A stretch of DNA of 64,000 bases. Origin: Polytrichum commune. Its lineage: Eukaryota; Streptophyta; Polytrichopsida; Polytrichales; Polytrichaceae. Position numbers and translations under genes: made by a program. The stretch spans positions 47,088,440 through 47,152,439 of the forward strand of contig OX485807.1 in the NCBI GenBank assembly GCA_950295325.1, written 5' to 3'. Below, in pieces: positions 32,500 through 44,455 of this stretch. Within the stretch, counting starts at the first letter, position 1. Every line of letters starts with the position of its first letter. A model generated the notes under the pieces. That model had not been told where the DNA came from. It did not search any database and worked only from the letters and a program-made list of their open reading frames with translations.

Positions 32500-33753
32500 A
32501 AAATAATCACTTGAGTACCTGCAACTATCTACAAGGTAATGGCAACCTGCACCTGTTGCGGGCTATCTAAATGGCAATCCCTTGCCAAATGCCAAGTGTT
32601 TATGCCCCCAGAATTCCAAAATTGTGCAAAGGTTTGAGATTGGTAATTAAAATGAAAAATCAGCGTTGAAAAGGCTCATTTCCAAGGTGATTATGGACTC
32701 CAATCAACAAAATAAGTGCACCAATGGACTCCTAGGAAGATTTCACACAAATTAGGCTCAAATTTCACTCCGTTCGGAGTTAATTTGCTCCCAAAAACAA
32801 AAATCAGCGTTGAAATTAATAATTTCAGCAATGATTTTGAATTCCAATCAACAATCCAATTACACCATTGGATTCCTTGGCAAATTTCACACAAGATAGG
32901 CTCAAATTTCACTCCAATCGGAGCTAGTATGCCCCCAAATTTGAACCTCAAAGTTTGTGAGAATTGGATGCCAAGTTTGAAAGGTGAAAGTAAAAATGTG
33001 AAAATATACTAAAATAAAATAAAAATATTTGTTTCAATTAAACAAAACAAAAACAAAAAACAAAAAACAAAAAATTAACTTAATTAACTTAAATGAATTA
33101 ATTTAATTAATTTAATTAAACTCAACCTAACTTAATTAACTTAAACTAATGAACCTAACCTAATTAAGCTAACCTAATTTAATTAACTAACTTAATTAAC
33201 TTAAAATAATTAACTGACTTAACTAAATTAACTAACTTAATTAACTAACTTAGTTAACTTAGGTAACTAACTTACTTGAAGGGGGGCCAGGCTGGCGCCG
33301 CCCGCCACCTGGGCCTGGCTGTCGCCCGCCCGCCCCCGGCCCGGGATCTGCCGCCCCCGAGATTCAGAATTGGAGCTCCAAGAGCTCCAAGAGCTCCAAG
33401 AGGGTCCGGTGAGCTCCGGATCCGTCCGGAGCTCAACCAAAATTAAAACTAAATCGGATTTTGATTGTGATTTATGTTTGTATTTAAATTAAACTTTGCT
33501 TCACAATTTGCAAGCAAGAAAATGTGACTTGAGAATCTTGAAACTAAATGGAATCTCAAGATTCAACTATCAACAATTGAAGAAAATACAAGAGACAACA
33601 AAAGAAAAATGGGAAGATTTCTCTCAAAATCTTCTTGAGGGTTGCAAGCAATGACGAACTAAGCTTTCAAACACTTGTATCACTTATTTGCTCCATTACT
33701 GGGCCATTCTAGTTCAGAAATACAACCAAAAATGAAAAATTTGAGCCCATTGT
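32500..33753 (-). other. Gypsy 5' leader with internal repeats
   Basis: Between Gag start and the 5' LTR. It contains an imperfect tandem pair of about 146 bp (32650-32797 and 32799-32943, sharing AAATCAGCGTTGAAA and GGCTCAAATTTCACTCC), an AT microsatellite-like stretch of TTAACTTAATTAAC words (33040-33270), a short GC-rich block (33275-33370) and four GAGCTCCAA units (about 33372-33403). A primer-binding site next to the LTR was not recognised. Confidence 0.6.
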
Positions 33754-33762
33754 TGTCAAGTA

Positions 33763-34165
33763 TGAGAGTTTCTCTCTCCAAGCTTAAGAAACTCTAAAAT
33801 TCACACACAAGAGTCAAGCTATCTCTCACTCCACGAAGGGAGAATCCAAGAGTGCAAGTGGTGGAGAAAGAATGCAAAGGCTTTACTCATAATCTACTAC
33901 ACCATAGCCATGAGAAAGCAACAACAAGCTCTCTCTCTCTCTCAAAACACACTCACAAGACTTGACTTGACAACAATGGCAAGTCAAGAGGCCTTCCTCT
34001 CCATACAACCCCAATCCTATGTGGAGTTCATCCATGGAGTGGATGAACAACTAACTAGGACTCCCAATGGAGTCCATTACTCATCCCAACACACATGGAC
34101 TCCTAATGGAGTCCATTTACTCCTAAATTGACGTAACTTAGCCCCCGATGTCACCTCACGTGACA
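33763..34165 (-). repeat. Gypsy 5' LTR (right copy)
   Basis: Matches 6104-6536 apart from the 28-bp duplication in that copy. The minus-strand start TGTCACGTGAGG is at 34165. The inner end may extend to 33754, giving TGTCA...TGACA termini. It contains two dyads of the form GGACTCC...GGAGTCC. Confidence 0.8.
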
Positions 34166-34232
34166 GAGGTAGTAGAGAGAAAATAGTGGCCTTAGTCTAG
34201 AAAGGTTTGAAGCACTCCATATATATCATGTG

Positions 34233-34420
34233 TGATGTGATGACTTAGTGGCTAAGGCACATGTGTTGGTGTCATAAGGTGCAAGGTTTGAATCCCTTGG
34301 CGGCCACCCTTGACCTTGCCATGTGAGTGTTAGGGAGCCTATTCTTGTAGGTGAGTTATTGGTTGAAGGATATACCTACCTGGGAGGGTTTAGAAGGCGC
34401 AAATCTACCAACCGTATATG
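34233..34420 (+). mobile_element. tRNA-derived SINE-like sequence
   Basis: TTAGTGGCTAAGGC resembles a polymerase III A box, and GGTTTGAATCCC, about 45 bp on, a B box. This is the layout of tRNA-derived SINEs. The 3' part is unrelated to tRNA. It lies in CACTA-element DNA to the right of the gypsy LTR. The ends are not resolved. Confidence 0.45.
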
Positions 34421-34687
34421 ATTTTTAATGATATATATTTATGTATATTAAATTATATTAAATTACCTCTGAACTTTACACATAATCATAATTTACCGCC
34501 GCAATAAAAATTACTTGCTAAAATCACGACATGGTTCTGACATCCGGTTTGTGTTAGATAATAGGACTGGTTCAGGATGATAGTATGTCCACAGTGGTTG
34601 CAACCTTCATGACATGTGTCGTGGTTGCAGCAAAGTGTTGATTTATTGTCGTTGTTGTGTGGAAAAAGACCCCCCTTCCTACTAGTG

Positions 34688-37010
34688 CATGCCCGGAAGG
34701 TGTCGATGGAGTTTCCTTTTCATATAAGGTAGACAGGCGGGGCCTCAAAAGGTCAATTTCTTGAGTACCAATCCACTATTCACTGTGGACGTGGAATGTG
34801 AAATTACAGAAAAAAACTGGAGTTCGAACAGGACCTCCACTTATATATAACGAGGCAATTCCTAACTCTAAGAGTCCAAGTAATACTGCACCAGAGCACT
34901 TGTGTGGCGCCAACAGTATCCTGCACTTCAACACTGAACATCGAAATCCAAGCTTCAAGATCGAACAGAGAAACAGTGACAATTGCGAGTGATTAAATAG
35001 CTCTGCTAGCAATGGCCGACAAATTAGCTGCAACCAACAGGTTTACATAAATCTCCTCGATCAATTCTCCTCCTTGAATTTGTAAACCCCACATGGAAGC
35101 TCGAGTACAAGGAGTGTTCTTGATTTTCGTCATCTATGCTGTATTAAGGTTCTCATTAGGTTTCCATGTGACAACATTGAGCTGAGTCTCCTCCCAACGT
35201 AATACTGATGGAGGTTAAATCGAACCCACTTTCAAACAACTTCAATATGTACAATCTGTACAAGCAATGTATTCCATTTTCACCATGTATGGTAAATCGA
35301 TGTTTTCTTCTTGATTTCCACGTGCCAACAATGAGTTGATTCTGATCCTCCATGCTGATGGATGTTGTCTTTAGTTTTCACTGTGCACAATTCAGTATTG
35401 TTGTCTTTGTGATGTCCATGTCATGACGTTATTCAGCCGAGTGACGAGGTTGGATGGGGCAAGGAATATGTCATGCAAGGTGATAGAGTTAAACTTTACG
35501 GATGCTTGTTTGTAGATAGATTGAACTTCAAAAACAAGTGAGACTCGGTTGAAGCATTGTCACTGAACATTATTAGAATGGAATGGTTGAGGCACTGTCA
35601 TTGAATATCATTAGAATGTTGTGGTGGAAACGTTGAGTTTAATGATGCGGTGACGTGAACATCCAGGTGGTGGACGAAGGAAACGGTGGCTGTGGTGACA
35701 GGAGGCAACAAAGGCATCGGGTATGTGATCGTGCGAGAGCTCGCCAAGCATGGCCTCATGGTTGTGCTCACTGCCCGAGATTCTGGCAGGGGAATTGCTG
35801 CATTGGAGGCGTTAAAGAGCGAGGGGCTCAAGAATGTGTATTTCCATCCTTTGGAGGTTTCGAGCTCGACATCCGCAGAGACGCTCGCAGCCTGGCTCAA
35901 GGATGAGTTTGGTGGAATTGACATCCTTGTGAGTGTTTCTAGGCCTCTCAAATGGTCATTGAACTCCATCTGTGACACTTGTTGATTGAAGGTTCCAAGT
36001 TCTTGAGTGTTTTGGTACCACAAGGGCAAAAAGCTAAGTTGAGCATTATTGCAACCTTACAGATGGGGCGCCTGGCTTAACGATGCATTTGGTAGTATTG
36101 ATAACCTTGTGCATAAGATATGTGGGTGTTTTCATGCTCTCCACCTTCTACATAACGAAACTTCTGTTGCATTAGCAAATCTACGATGAAGCATTGGCAA
36201 AAATCAGATTCAGAAATTGTTGACTCCTTGGATAAATACATAGGTCCTCTTGATTGTGTACGCTATTGAGCGTGAAGTAGCGAATCAAATTTGAAGATGT
36301 GGTCCGATCTCTTGTAAACATGTGTCTTTATGGTGTGTGTTCCTTGATCCTCACCAAACCACACACCAATCGAATATAGGTGTTCAATCAAGAAAAGTAA
36401 CCAAATGACACCCGCATACCTTTAATTCAGGTTTCTCAAAATCTCATCGATCTCCAGATCTGTAAAATTTTGGAGTCAGCAACGGTTCCGAGTTTTTGAC
36501 TGTTTTGGTGATGCAAGGATGTAGTGAACCCGAGCGTTAATATTGCAATATCAATGGTGTCAACGAGCAGGTAAACAATGCAGGAGTGAACCTGCTCTCA
36601 CACGAGTATGAGAAAGGTTTGACAATGCTCAATACAAACTACTTTGGGGTGAAGAATGTCATCAAAGCATTGTTCCCTCTGCTGAGACCTAATTCTCCTG
36701 CTGGAGCACGTATTGTGAATGTTTCGTCAGCTCTCGGACAACTGGAGGTATGGATGCCCTGCCATCTTTGAATATGGGTCTCACTATGATGACATTTTTA
36801 ATTCATGTGAAATTAGTACATGTTTGTTGCATGTGCCAAACAATTTATTCGAGTCCTTCACTACAAGCATATGAGCCTTGGACAATCAACCTACGTCACT
36901 AAAAACTTGTCCTATGTCATTAGAAAATTTGCATATTTAACACAATAACATATTTGTATTGTTCTTTCATCGACGTAAGACGATTGCCTAGAACTCATGT
37001 GCTCGTAGTG
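34688..37010. repeat. Segmental duplication copy 1, right arm
   Basis: Resumes the match to copy 2 (from 61735 to the window end) after the CACTA insertion, covering the first three SDR exons and their introns. Sequence after about 36960 has no partner in the window because copy 2 runs off the end. Confidence 0.9.
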
Positions 37011-38401
37011 CTCCTCCTTTGAATACAATGTGTGGTCCTATTGTGGGGATTTCTAACTCCACCAACAGTTTTGATAGTTGAATTGGACCAGAAGTGTCTC
37101 ATCCGAGTATTGAATTCGAATCATGAAGATTGTCATTTCAAGTTTGAGGATCAGGGTTGACATGCGAAAGTTGTAAAAGGTCAAAATGAAAATTCATTCT
37201 ATGCCTAAATATGATCATGTAGGTCCTCCCAATACGTTAACTATTGAACCCTAATATGGTATCTATAGTTAGAACACATAGTCTGATCTTACGATGACAC
37301 ACGTCTTTTTGGTGTGCATGATTAACTACAAGCTTCTCCATACACCACTCAACTATCAAGGTATTATCGAATTAACAAGAGTAACCATAGAAGGCCCACA
37401 TATACACACTCTAACTCCGTAGTATCACACCTGTGGCAACCAAAGTGCACATGATACTACGGAGTTTTGTAGTGTGAACATGGATGCGTGATACTATGGA
37501 ATTAGTGTAGCATGTGACATTATGGAGTAACAAAAAGGAGATGTGAGGACAATTTGAATTCGTTCTCCCGTCACCTATGCTAGTGTGGTCCACTCCACTT
37601 GGCCTTCCCGGACAATGTGGCAAACGCATGCACCAACATTCAACAAGTGACATAAGAAGAAGAAGAGGAAGAAGAAGAAAAAGACACTCCACATGTTGAC
37701 ACATGACACAATTCGAGGGTGCGGGTTGCCTTCTCGGGTGGTTTGCATTAATGACAAATTTCATGATATAAGGGAGAGAAATGTGACAATGAGTGAGATA
37801 TTGACCTACAAACATCCGTTCCCTAGGGTTTCGGGATATTAGAGAGCGAGTGACAGTTTGGAGGTTGATGTTACGGAGTTTAGGGTGTACCTCAATTAAG
37901 TAAGACATATGGAAGAATATTTATTAACAGGATCTTTGGCTTCCACAGAACCTACAAAGCACGGACTTGAGGGCGAAACTGGCGGACGTTCCAAACCTCA
38001 CGGAGGAGATGATCGACTCGCTAGCGACGAGGTACCTGAAAGACTTGAAGGCAGGCGGGCATGGCAGTGAAGGATGGCCATGGACTGTCGGAGGTTCTCA
38101 GAGTTACAAGGAATCCAAGATCTTCTTAAACGCATACACACGAATGTTGGCCCGAGACATCATGGACAGCCAAGTGCAACAGCCGGCCCTTGAGAGTTCA
38201 AGAGTTTTTGTGAATGCCGCAACTCCCCGCTTGACATACACTGACCTGGCACGAGACTATATTGAAGAACAAGGCATTGATTTGTCGACAGTGAACACTC
38301 CTGAGCAAGGGGCCGACACCATCGTGTAGCTGGCTTTGTTACCAAGGGAAGGTTACCCAATGGGTAGATTTCTGTCTAGGCGCAAAGAAGTGTCCTTTTG
38401 A
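35012..38401 (+). pseudogene. Short-chain dehydrogenase/reductase, copy 1 (one in-frame stop)
   Basis: Exons 35012-35040 (MADKLAATN), 35667-35928, 36571-36747 and 37949-38401 join through GT-AG introns. The protein starts RWWTKETVAVVTGGNKGIG (TGxxxGIG nucleotide-binding loop), has VNNAGV after exon 3 begins, and SYKESK as the YxxxK active site, with an upstream Ser expected nearby. It belongs to the plant carbonyl-reductase/neomenthol-dehydrogenase-like SDRs, NADPH-dependent and cytosolic; the substrate cannot be told. TAG 38327-38329 stands where the family has Trp (IVWLALL), so about 24 residues are lost. The Tyr/Lys pair lies upstream of the stop, but this C-terminus shapes the substrate pocket, so it is probably a pseudogene. 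Confidence 0.82.
37403..37890. mobile_element. MITE-like element in SDR intron 3, copy c
   Basis: Related to 946-1346 and 56355-56737 (shared TAGTATCAC, GTGGCAACCA, AATTAGTGTAGCATGTGACA). Inverted ends TACACACTCTAACTCCGTA and its near-complement ending GTGTAC. Whether SDR copy 2 has it is unknown because the window ends first. Confidence 0.55.
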
Positions 38402-41400
38402 AAATCTAAGGTAGAAATACCATAACCTGTGAAAATAAGGTGATTCGCATTGAAGATCTAGTCTGACAATCATGAGATGATTATCCAAGATAGACGAGAA
38501 GGATCCATGAAGAATGCAAGTTGTTTCATATTGTTTTGCCTTGTGCAAAACATTCCACAATTTTTCAAAGTGGAAAGTTTGTCCAACCCCCTACTCGTTT
38601 ACTAGATTCTCTCTACACCGAACACGGTACTCCACATTTCCATACATAACATCGTCTAAATCGGTTACCTCATGAGTACATTAACACTTGACTCCCATTG
38701 GCTACATTAAGTGTGCACGCATGGAAGTTGCCGCCGAGTCATGATCCGTTTCAAAATTGGCACTTCACCATTATGACAGTGGTCAAGTGCACGGCTAGAG
38801 GGTGGTTAACCGCTTATGGTATTTCTACCTTATGTGGTATGAGGGGTGGTGAGAGGCCAAAGTGACATTCTTGAGCCTTAACCCTTTTTATATATCCCTA
38901 GCTTTTTATGTATTCTCAATATCAATTATGAAGTGAGATTTGCTTCTATGAAACATTCATGAAGCAAAGAATTTAACACAAAGTTGAAGAACATCACTGT
39001 ATGGTTGGACTCTCCTATGTAAGGTCATGAGGTTTGTGTCAGCATTTTTAAAGCAAAAACTTAAGGAAAACTTCATAAAACGAAGATAACATTAGTTTTC
39101 ATGGATATTTTCATGGATACAAATACTTTCAAATATTATTAGTTTCAAATAATTCCAAGACAAGGCTTATACACTATATGATCATCATATTTATATTGTG
39201 TTTCACTTTTTTAGTAAAAAAAAATTAGATTATGAAATAAATCAAAAGAATAAAACACATCCATTTGTGCATAGCTTAAAATACATTACTTATAAACTTA
39301 ATGAAAAGTGCGACACATACACCTCACCCTTGGACCAAACACATGAAAATAAATTGAAACTAAGTGACACAACACTTGCTTCACCATAGAAGTAATAATA
39401 TTGAAGTAGATGGTTCCAAAAAAAATAACGACATACTTGTGTCATCTTATATTGAAATATCAATATATAATATAACAAACATTTTTCTTTCCAAACTATA
39501 TATATCTATATAATAAAATACAAATCTGAACTAAAATAATTTTAACCATCCAAAGAGTCTAAACCTAAACCTAGAGAAAACATATTTTTTCGTACATCTG
39601 GATGTACCAATGCATATTCTTCAAACTCTGTTGCTTCAAGTATACTAGCATTTACTTCAAGTTCTTCATCATGATTGTGTCCAAAACTTCGTTCAACATA
39701 TTTGTATTTAACAAGATCTTGTGTATAGGCATCAATAACAATTTTTTGAACAATTTCTTCTTTGGACCATGCTTTAGAACATGTCGTACAAATTTTTTGG
39801 TTTTTTGAGCTTAAATGAATTTTATGTGTGAATAGCCATTACTTTGAACCATAAAAGATAAACTACTTAGTGTGAAAAATGGCTATTTGTCTTGAGATAG
39901 GAGAAATTAGGCCACGTGAAGTCGATGGCCTGGTTTGAAGAGACAAGGTGGGTTGTAACTACTTCTTGTAGGTTGAGAAGAGGAGGGGAAGTCATTCATT
40001 AGGTGTGTCTTGTAGGCGAGAGGCTGAGAGCTTGAGAGAGATTTTTCTTGAGCCTTCTGACGTGTGTGTGGATTTTTGGTGAACTTAATTTTAAATCCTA
40101 TATTGCAAGCACATGCGTGGGATGCGCATCTGCTAGGGGCAATTGTCTGGTGTTGTTGCTATCGTAATTATATTAGTTCCAGGGAGATTTTACTAGAATT
40201 GTAACTCAGCAATTGTCTGATTTTGGAGCACAGTCTGAATGCCAGAAGTTTTGAGGTGTGAGTTTTAATAATATGTTGAATTCAGAGTTACCTGCTATAG
40301 GTAGTAGTCTTTATATGATGTATCAGTCGATGTTTATTTTCCTGGCAAGACTATTTACTGAAATGGCAATTACCTGTATTGACGAGGCTATGGTCTTAAT
40401 CTGGAATCTGAGTGTAGTAAGCTCGCAGAGGCTAATTAATTGAACGAATCACCTAGTTATGTGCAGAGCAGGGAATCATGAAATCATTATCTGTTTAAAC
40501 AAGACCTTGTAGTCTGATTGAATTCTACGCAATCAATGAGTTTAATTCAAGTTCAGAAATAAATATCTTAAGTTAAGAAGTCTAACCTTAGGCCATGGTC
40601 TTGAGAGCCTAGTTGTAAAGCCCACTGGAATATACCTTTGCGGTAATCTCAGATTGAATAACTTAATCGTCTGAGAGGGTTCCCAGTCGAGTCTATAGTC
40701 TGACCTGTAATCGATTGTAACTAATGTTGCATTTTATTTATTTTGGGGCTATGTGACTTCTGTATCGGTAAGCAATGTTAATATCATGAAGTCAATAACC
40801 TTTGCACAGATGTTCATTGAATATGATTCATTGAGTATGAGTTCGTTGTTGGATTACATGCAAATTGACAATTGAATGGCAGGATAACCTAAATGTATTC
40901 AGACATATTGCAAGCATATTTGAGTGCATAATATATCCAAAAGACTACGTCTCTTCATTGATATACTTACACCCTTCTAACTTGCCTTTAAGATTAATCA
41001 CACCACGATTTCATTGACTATAATAGGATTGCACTTTCCAAGTCAATTTGAGTAACGTGAGTATTGTCGTTGTAATATGGGAAAGAGTTAGAGAGTTGTG
41101 GCACCGGATTTCCGGGCACAATTAAATTGAGTAAGGAATAAGTTTATTGTTTTCAATGTGTAAATGGAGAAACTGTTCTTACTCTTGAATGGAAGCTGAA
41201 GCGCCACCGTGTTGAGACTATGGACTACGAAAGGTTATCCAGTGGCGGAGAAGACAAAAGGACGTGCCGATTATCATACCGGTAAACTTTGATTGTGAAT
41301 TGTAACCTTAAGGGAGTTAAGGCTAATTTGAAATTTCAATAACTTTAATCAGTGAATTGCTCAACCTTCATTGCGGTAATGAAATGGAATTGCAAATTGA

Positions 41401-41979
41401 ATATTTTGGAATCTAAAGAGATGGAATTGAAACTATAAACAAATGGTATGAGATCATGAGTGATGCGAGGATATGTTAACGCGCATATGTGGTGATGGCT
41501 TATTGACGCATTGACCGAGCATATGATTACTTTGATGCCAATCAGGTAAAAAGGCAATTGTCGGACTGTATAATTAAACTTGGATCTAATCAAAGAAGAC
41601 TGTTATCCTGAAAGGATTACCGCACTGACTTTTCAAGTTACATTAAATGGGATTAATGAAGGAAAGACAATTGACTACACCGAAGTGCCCTTGGCTCCGG
41701 TAAAGAGACAAAATGGGATACTATTGCAAGATTATGGACTATGGTTGTGCCTATGATTCTGCACCGCACTTGGTCCAAATAAAATGAACTCACTGCCAGT
41801 CTATTGCCTGGGAAAATAGAGTGAGGTGTGAAACTGTCACTTTTGCATGCACTGTTGTGAAGTGATCTTTTAGATGTTTTTATCCCCTGCCCGTAAACCA
41901 ATTGTCATACTTAACTTGAAATGAAGTGTTATAACCTTGTGTTTTCCCTAACAAAACTTATCTAAGACACCTAGATGAA
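38402..41979. other. Intergenic DNA, no gene recognised
   Basis: AT-rich, with short unconvincing frames. Stretches around 40000-41600 are T-rich and intron-like, but no exon could be supported. Confidence 0.5.
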
Positions 41980-42282
41980 CTAAAAGTCACCTTTTAAGTC
42001 TTCCCTTATTGTTTCCCTGGGTTTGTTTGTAACCAAAAAGCTAACTACAGAACACCATAGTTTGTTCTCCATCCACAGATAAGTAGAAATCTTTAGGAAC
42101 ACATGCTTGCCATCGCGTGTGAGAAACCATCCATAATCCTTCAAAGCATTCGAAGGATTCAAATGTTTATTCGGGGGGCCCTGGAAGGCCCACCCCCTTG
42201 TCCCGCATGATATCACCTCCAACCTTACTTCATTCAAGCACACATAAACCATTTTAAAAACATAAAAATATCCTCTAAACAC
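41980..42282 (-). CDS. Open frame of coding character, unrecognised
   Basis: 100 codons reading MFRGYFYVFKMVYVCLNEVR and onward. From about residue 17 the composition is protein-like (Trp, Gly, Pro well spread) and may be one exon of a larger gene or a mobile-element fragment. No motif identified and no partner exon found; the evidence is weak. Confidence 0.25.
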   Translation of the reverse strand: MFRGYFYVFKMVYVCLNEVRLEVISCGTRGWAFQGPPNKHLNPSNALKDYGWFLTRDGKHVFLKISTYLWMENKLWCSVVSFLVTNKPRETIREDLKGDF

Positions 42283-42329
42283 ATTACGTTTTAAGCAATC
42301 ACAACAACAATTGATTTTCTCACTAAGAA

Positions 42330-43100
42330 TAAAGCATGTGTCTCACCTTTAAGCACCAGCTTAAGGAGAAATTCAGATTCCTCAAGGAGGGTGAGGCATG
42401 TGCCCCACCCCAAAAAAAAAAATTCAAAATATATAATTTTTTTTCATAAGGGTATGACATGTGCCTTACCTCTAAGCACAAGCTTAAGGAGAAATTCAGA
42501 TTTTCCAAGCAGGGTGAGGCATGTATCTCACAAACAAAAAAACAAATTCAAAACATAGAATTTTATTTCATAAGTGTCAGGCATATGTGTCACTTCTAAG
42601 CACAAGCTTAAGAAGAAATTCAGATTTCTCAAGGAGGGTGAGGGATGTGTCTCACCCCAAGAAAAGAAATTCAAAAAACTTAGAATTTTGTTTTATAAGG
42701 GTGAGGCATGTGCCTCACATCTAAACATAACCTTAGGAAGAAATTCATATATAAAAAATGGTGAACCATGTACCCCACCTAAAAAAAAATTCAGAACATA
42801 GAATTTTGTTTCATAAGGGTATGCCATGTGCCTTACCTCTAAGCACAAGCTTAAGGAGAAATTCAGATTTTTCAAGCAGGGTGAGGCATGTGTCTCACCC
42901 CAAAAAAACAAATTTAAAATATAGAATTTTGTTTCATAAGGGTGAGGCATATGCGTCACCTCTAACCACAAGCTTAAGAAGAAATTCATATTTCTCAAGG
43001 AGGGTGAGGAATGTGTCTCATCCAAACAAAAAAATTCATAAAACTCATAATTTTGTTTCATAAGGGTAAGGCATGTGCCTCATCCCTAAAAAAACAAATT
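42330..43100. repeat. Array of ~61-bp units with a GTGAGGCATRTGCCTCAC dyad
   Basis: About 12-13 diverged units. Dyad centres are near 42398, 42460, 42520, 42584, 42648, 42710, 42770, 42828, 42890, 42952, 43012 and 43072. Between dyads run AAGCACAAGCTTAAGGAGAA and AAAATTCAAAA-type words. Frames on both strands come from the repeat. Confidence 0.85.
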
Positions 43101-44102
43101 CAAAACATTTGCCTCAACTTGAAAGGAATAGAAGTGATACAATATTTTGTAATCAAGATTGAAGAAAATAAAATTCAGCAATACGGATGAGTAATACCGA
43201 TTTTGAAGGGTTATATAAGGGTAAACATCATATATTCCAGAGTTTGAAAAATAAAATGAGGCATTTATTACGAAAATCTCATAGTATGAACTACATGTAC
43301 TAAGTATACTATAATCTTTTGTAATAATTAATAAATTGTGTTCTTTTGAAAAATGAAATCAGATATAGATCTTAATCCCAAAAAATTGAAGAGTTAAACA
43401 ATCATATGAATGGAGTGGTGAATTGAAGTACATTCTGAATAAAGTTGAAAATAAGCGTAAAATATATAAATTACCATGGTATTTGAATATTGAATAAGAG
43501 TTGGTGTTGAAGCGCCTATATAAGTTGAAAGTAGAGTCGAATATCAGTTGAGCTGCAAATGAAGACATTAGAGTTATTGGAGAGTGAATTGAACACAATA
43601 AGATGATAGAGAGCTGAAGGATCAAAATTTGCAGTAATAGGTTAAACGGTGTAGTACTAGAAAAACTTCTGAACTTTTGAGGAATAATAATTAGAAGACG
43701 GAGTGAAGAGGTACCATCAGAGAGAAACAAGAAGGTGTTGGAGTAAAAGTTGTAGGAGTAAGAGGCGTCAAAGTAGATCCGTGTTGGAGAAGAGCGGCGG
43801 TGGAAAAGAGCGGCGGCTAAAAAACTTGACCTAACCCTAAGCGGTGTTTTAGGGTTTAGGGTAAGCTTTTATTTTTTAATTTTATATGTGTGGACAAACT
43901 TTGTATTGGTCTATCATGCACAAATTTAAGAAGTTACACTTGAATTTTTTTGGGTGGGCCGGTGGCATTATTCTACTCATACGTACTCATTATTTAGTTT
44001 TGTGGAAATAAAATAGAATTTATATAAATATGTAATCTAATATATATATTATAATATAACTTCAAAATATAATTTATAATAATATATATTATAAAAAACA
44101 AG
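43101..44102. other. Spacer between the two dyad arrays
   Basis: Mostly AT-rich. A short stretch at 43820-43870 contains AACCCTAA and TTTAGGGTTTAGGG words. No gene seen. Confidence 0.5.
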
Positions 44103-44455
44103 ATTTAAAGGGGTGAGGCATATGCCACACCTTGTGGAGCCGTAATTAGTTTTTATTCAAGTTTTAAGGGGGTGGGGCATATGCCTCACCTTGTGAAGCA
44201 GTAATTAGTTTTTGTTCAAGTTTTAAGGGGGTGGGGCATATGCCTCACTTTGTGAAGCAATAATTAGTTTTTTTTTTCAAGTTTTAAGGGGGTGTGGCAT
44301 ATGCCTCACCTTGTAAAGCAATAATTAGTTTTTTTCCAAGTTTTAAGGGGGTGTGGCATATGCCTCACCTTGTGAAGCCGTAATTGGTTTTCTCAAGATT
44401 TATAGGGGTGAGGCATATGCCACACCTTGTGGAGCCGTAACTGGTTTTTATTTTA
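44103..44455. repeat. Second array of ~59-bp units with the same dyad
   Basis: Six units. Each carries GTGGGGCATATGCCTCACC or a close variant, followed by TTGTGAAGCAGTAATTAG and a T-rich spacer. The shared dyad links it to the array at 42330-43100, suggesting both are subterminal repeats of one element or products of one amplification. Confidence 0.85.

Larger units (their letters stand above)
6104..34165 (-). mobile_element. Ty3/gypsy-like LTR retrotransposon carrying a DNA methyltransferase
   Basis: Two direct LTR copies (6104-6536, 33763-34165) bracket a minus-strand Gag-Pol coding region. Excluding the 18.3-kb transposon inserted in gag, the element is about 9.8 kb. Domain order is Gag with two zinc knuckles, protease, C5-cytosine methyltransferase, in-frame TAG, RT (YIDD), RNase H, integrase, PHD finger. 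RT-before-integrase order places it in Ty3/gypsy (Metaviridae-type) elements. No 5-bp target duplication is visible at the outer ends and the left end is rearranged. With stops in the methyltransferase and the PHD finger and a gag insertion, this copy is dead. Confidence 0.85.
5297..34687. mobile_element. CACTA-type DNA transposon (outermost host of nested insertions)
   Basis: The ends are a perfect 20-bp inverted repeat, CACTAGTAGGAAGGGGGGTC, at 5297-5316 and complementary at 34668-34687. They are flanked by a 3-bp duplication CAT (5294-5296 and 34688-34690). The 5'-CACTA end and 3-bp duplication are the hallmarks of the CACTA/EnSpm superfamily. The duplicate copy near 61735 has a single CAT and no element, so it is a natural empty site. 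Once the nested retroelement is removed only about 1.2 kb remains (5297-5995 and 34166-34687) with no transposase, so the element was non-autonomous. Subterminal DNA has several CATGACATG-like motifs. Confidence 0.93.
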
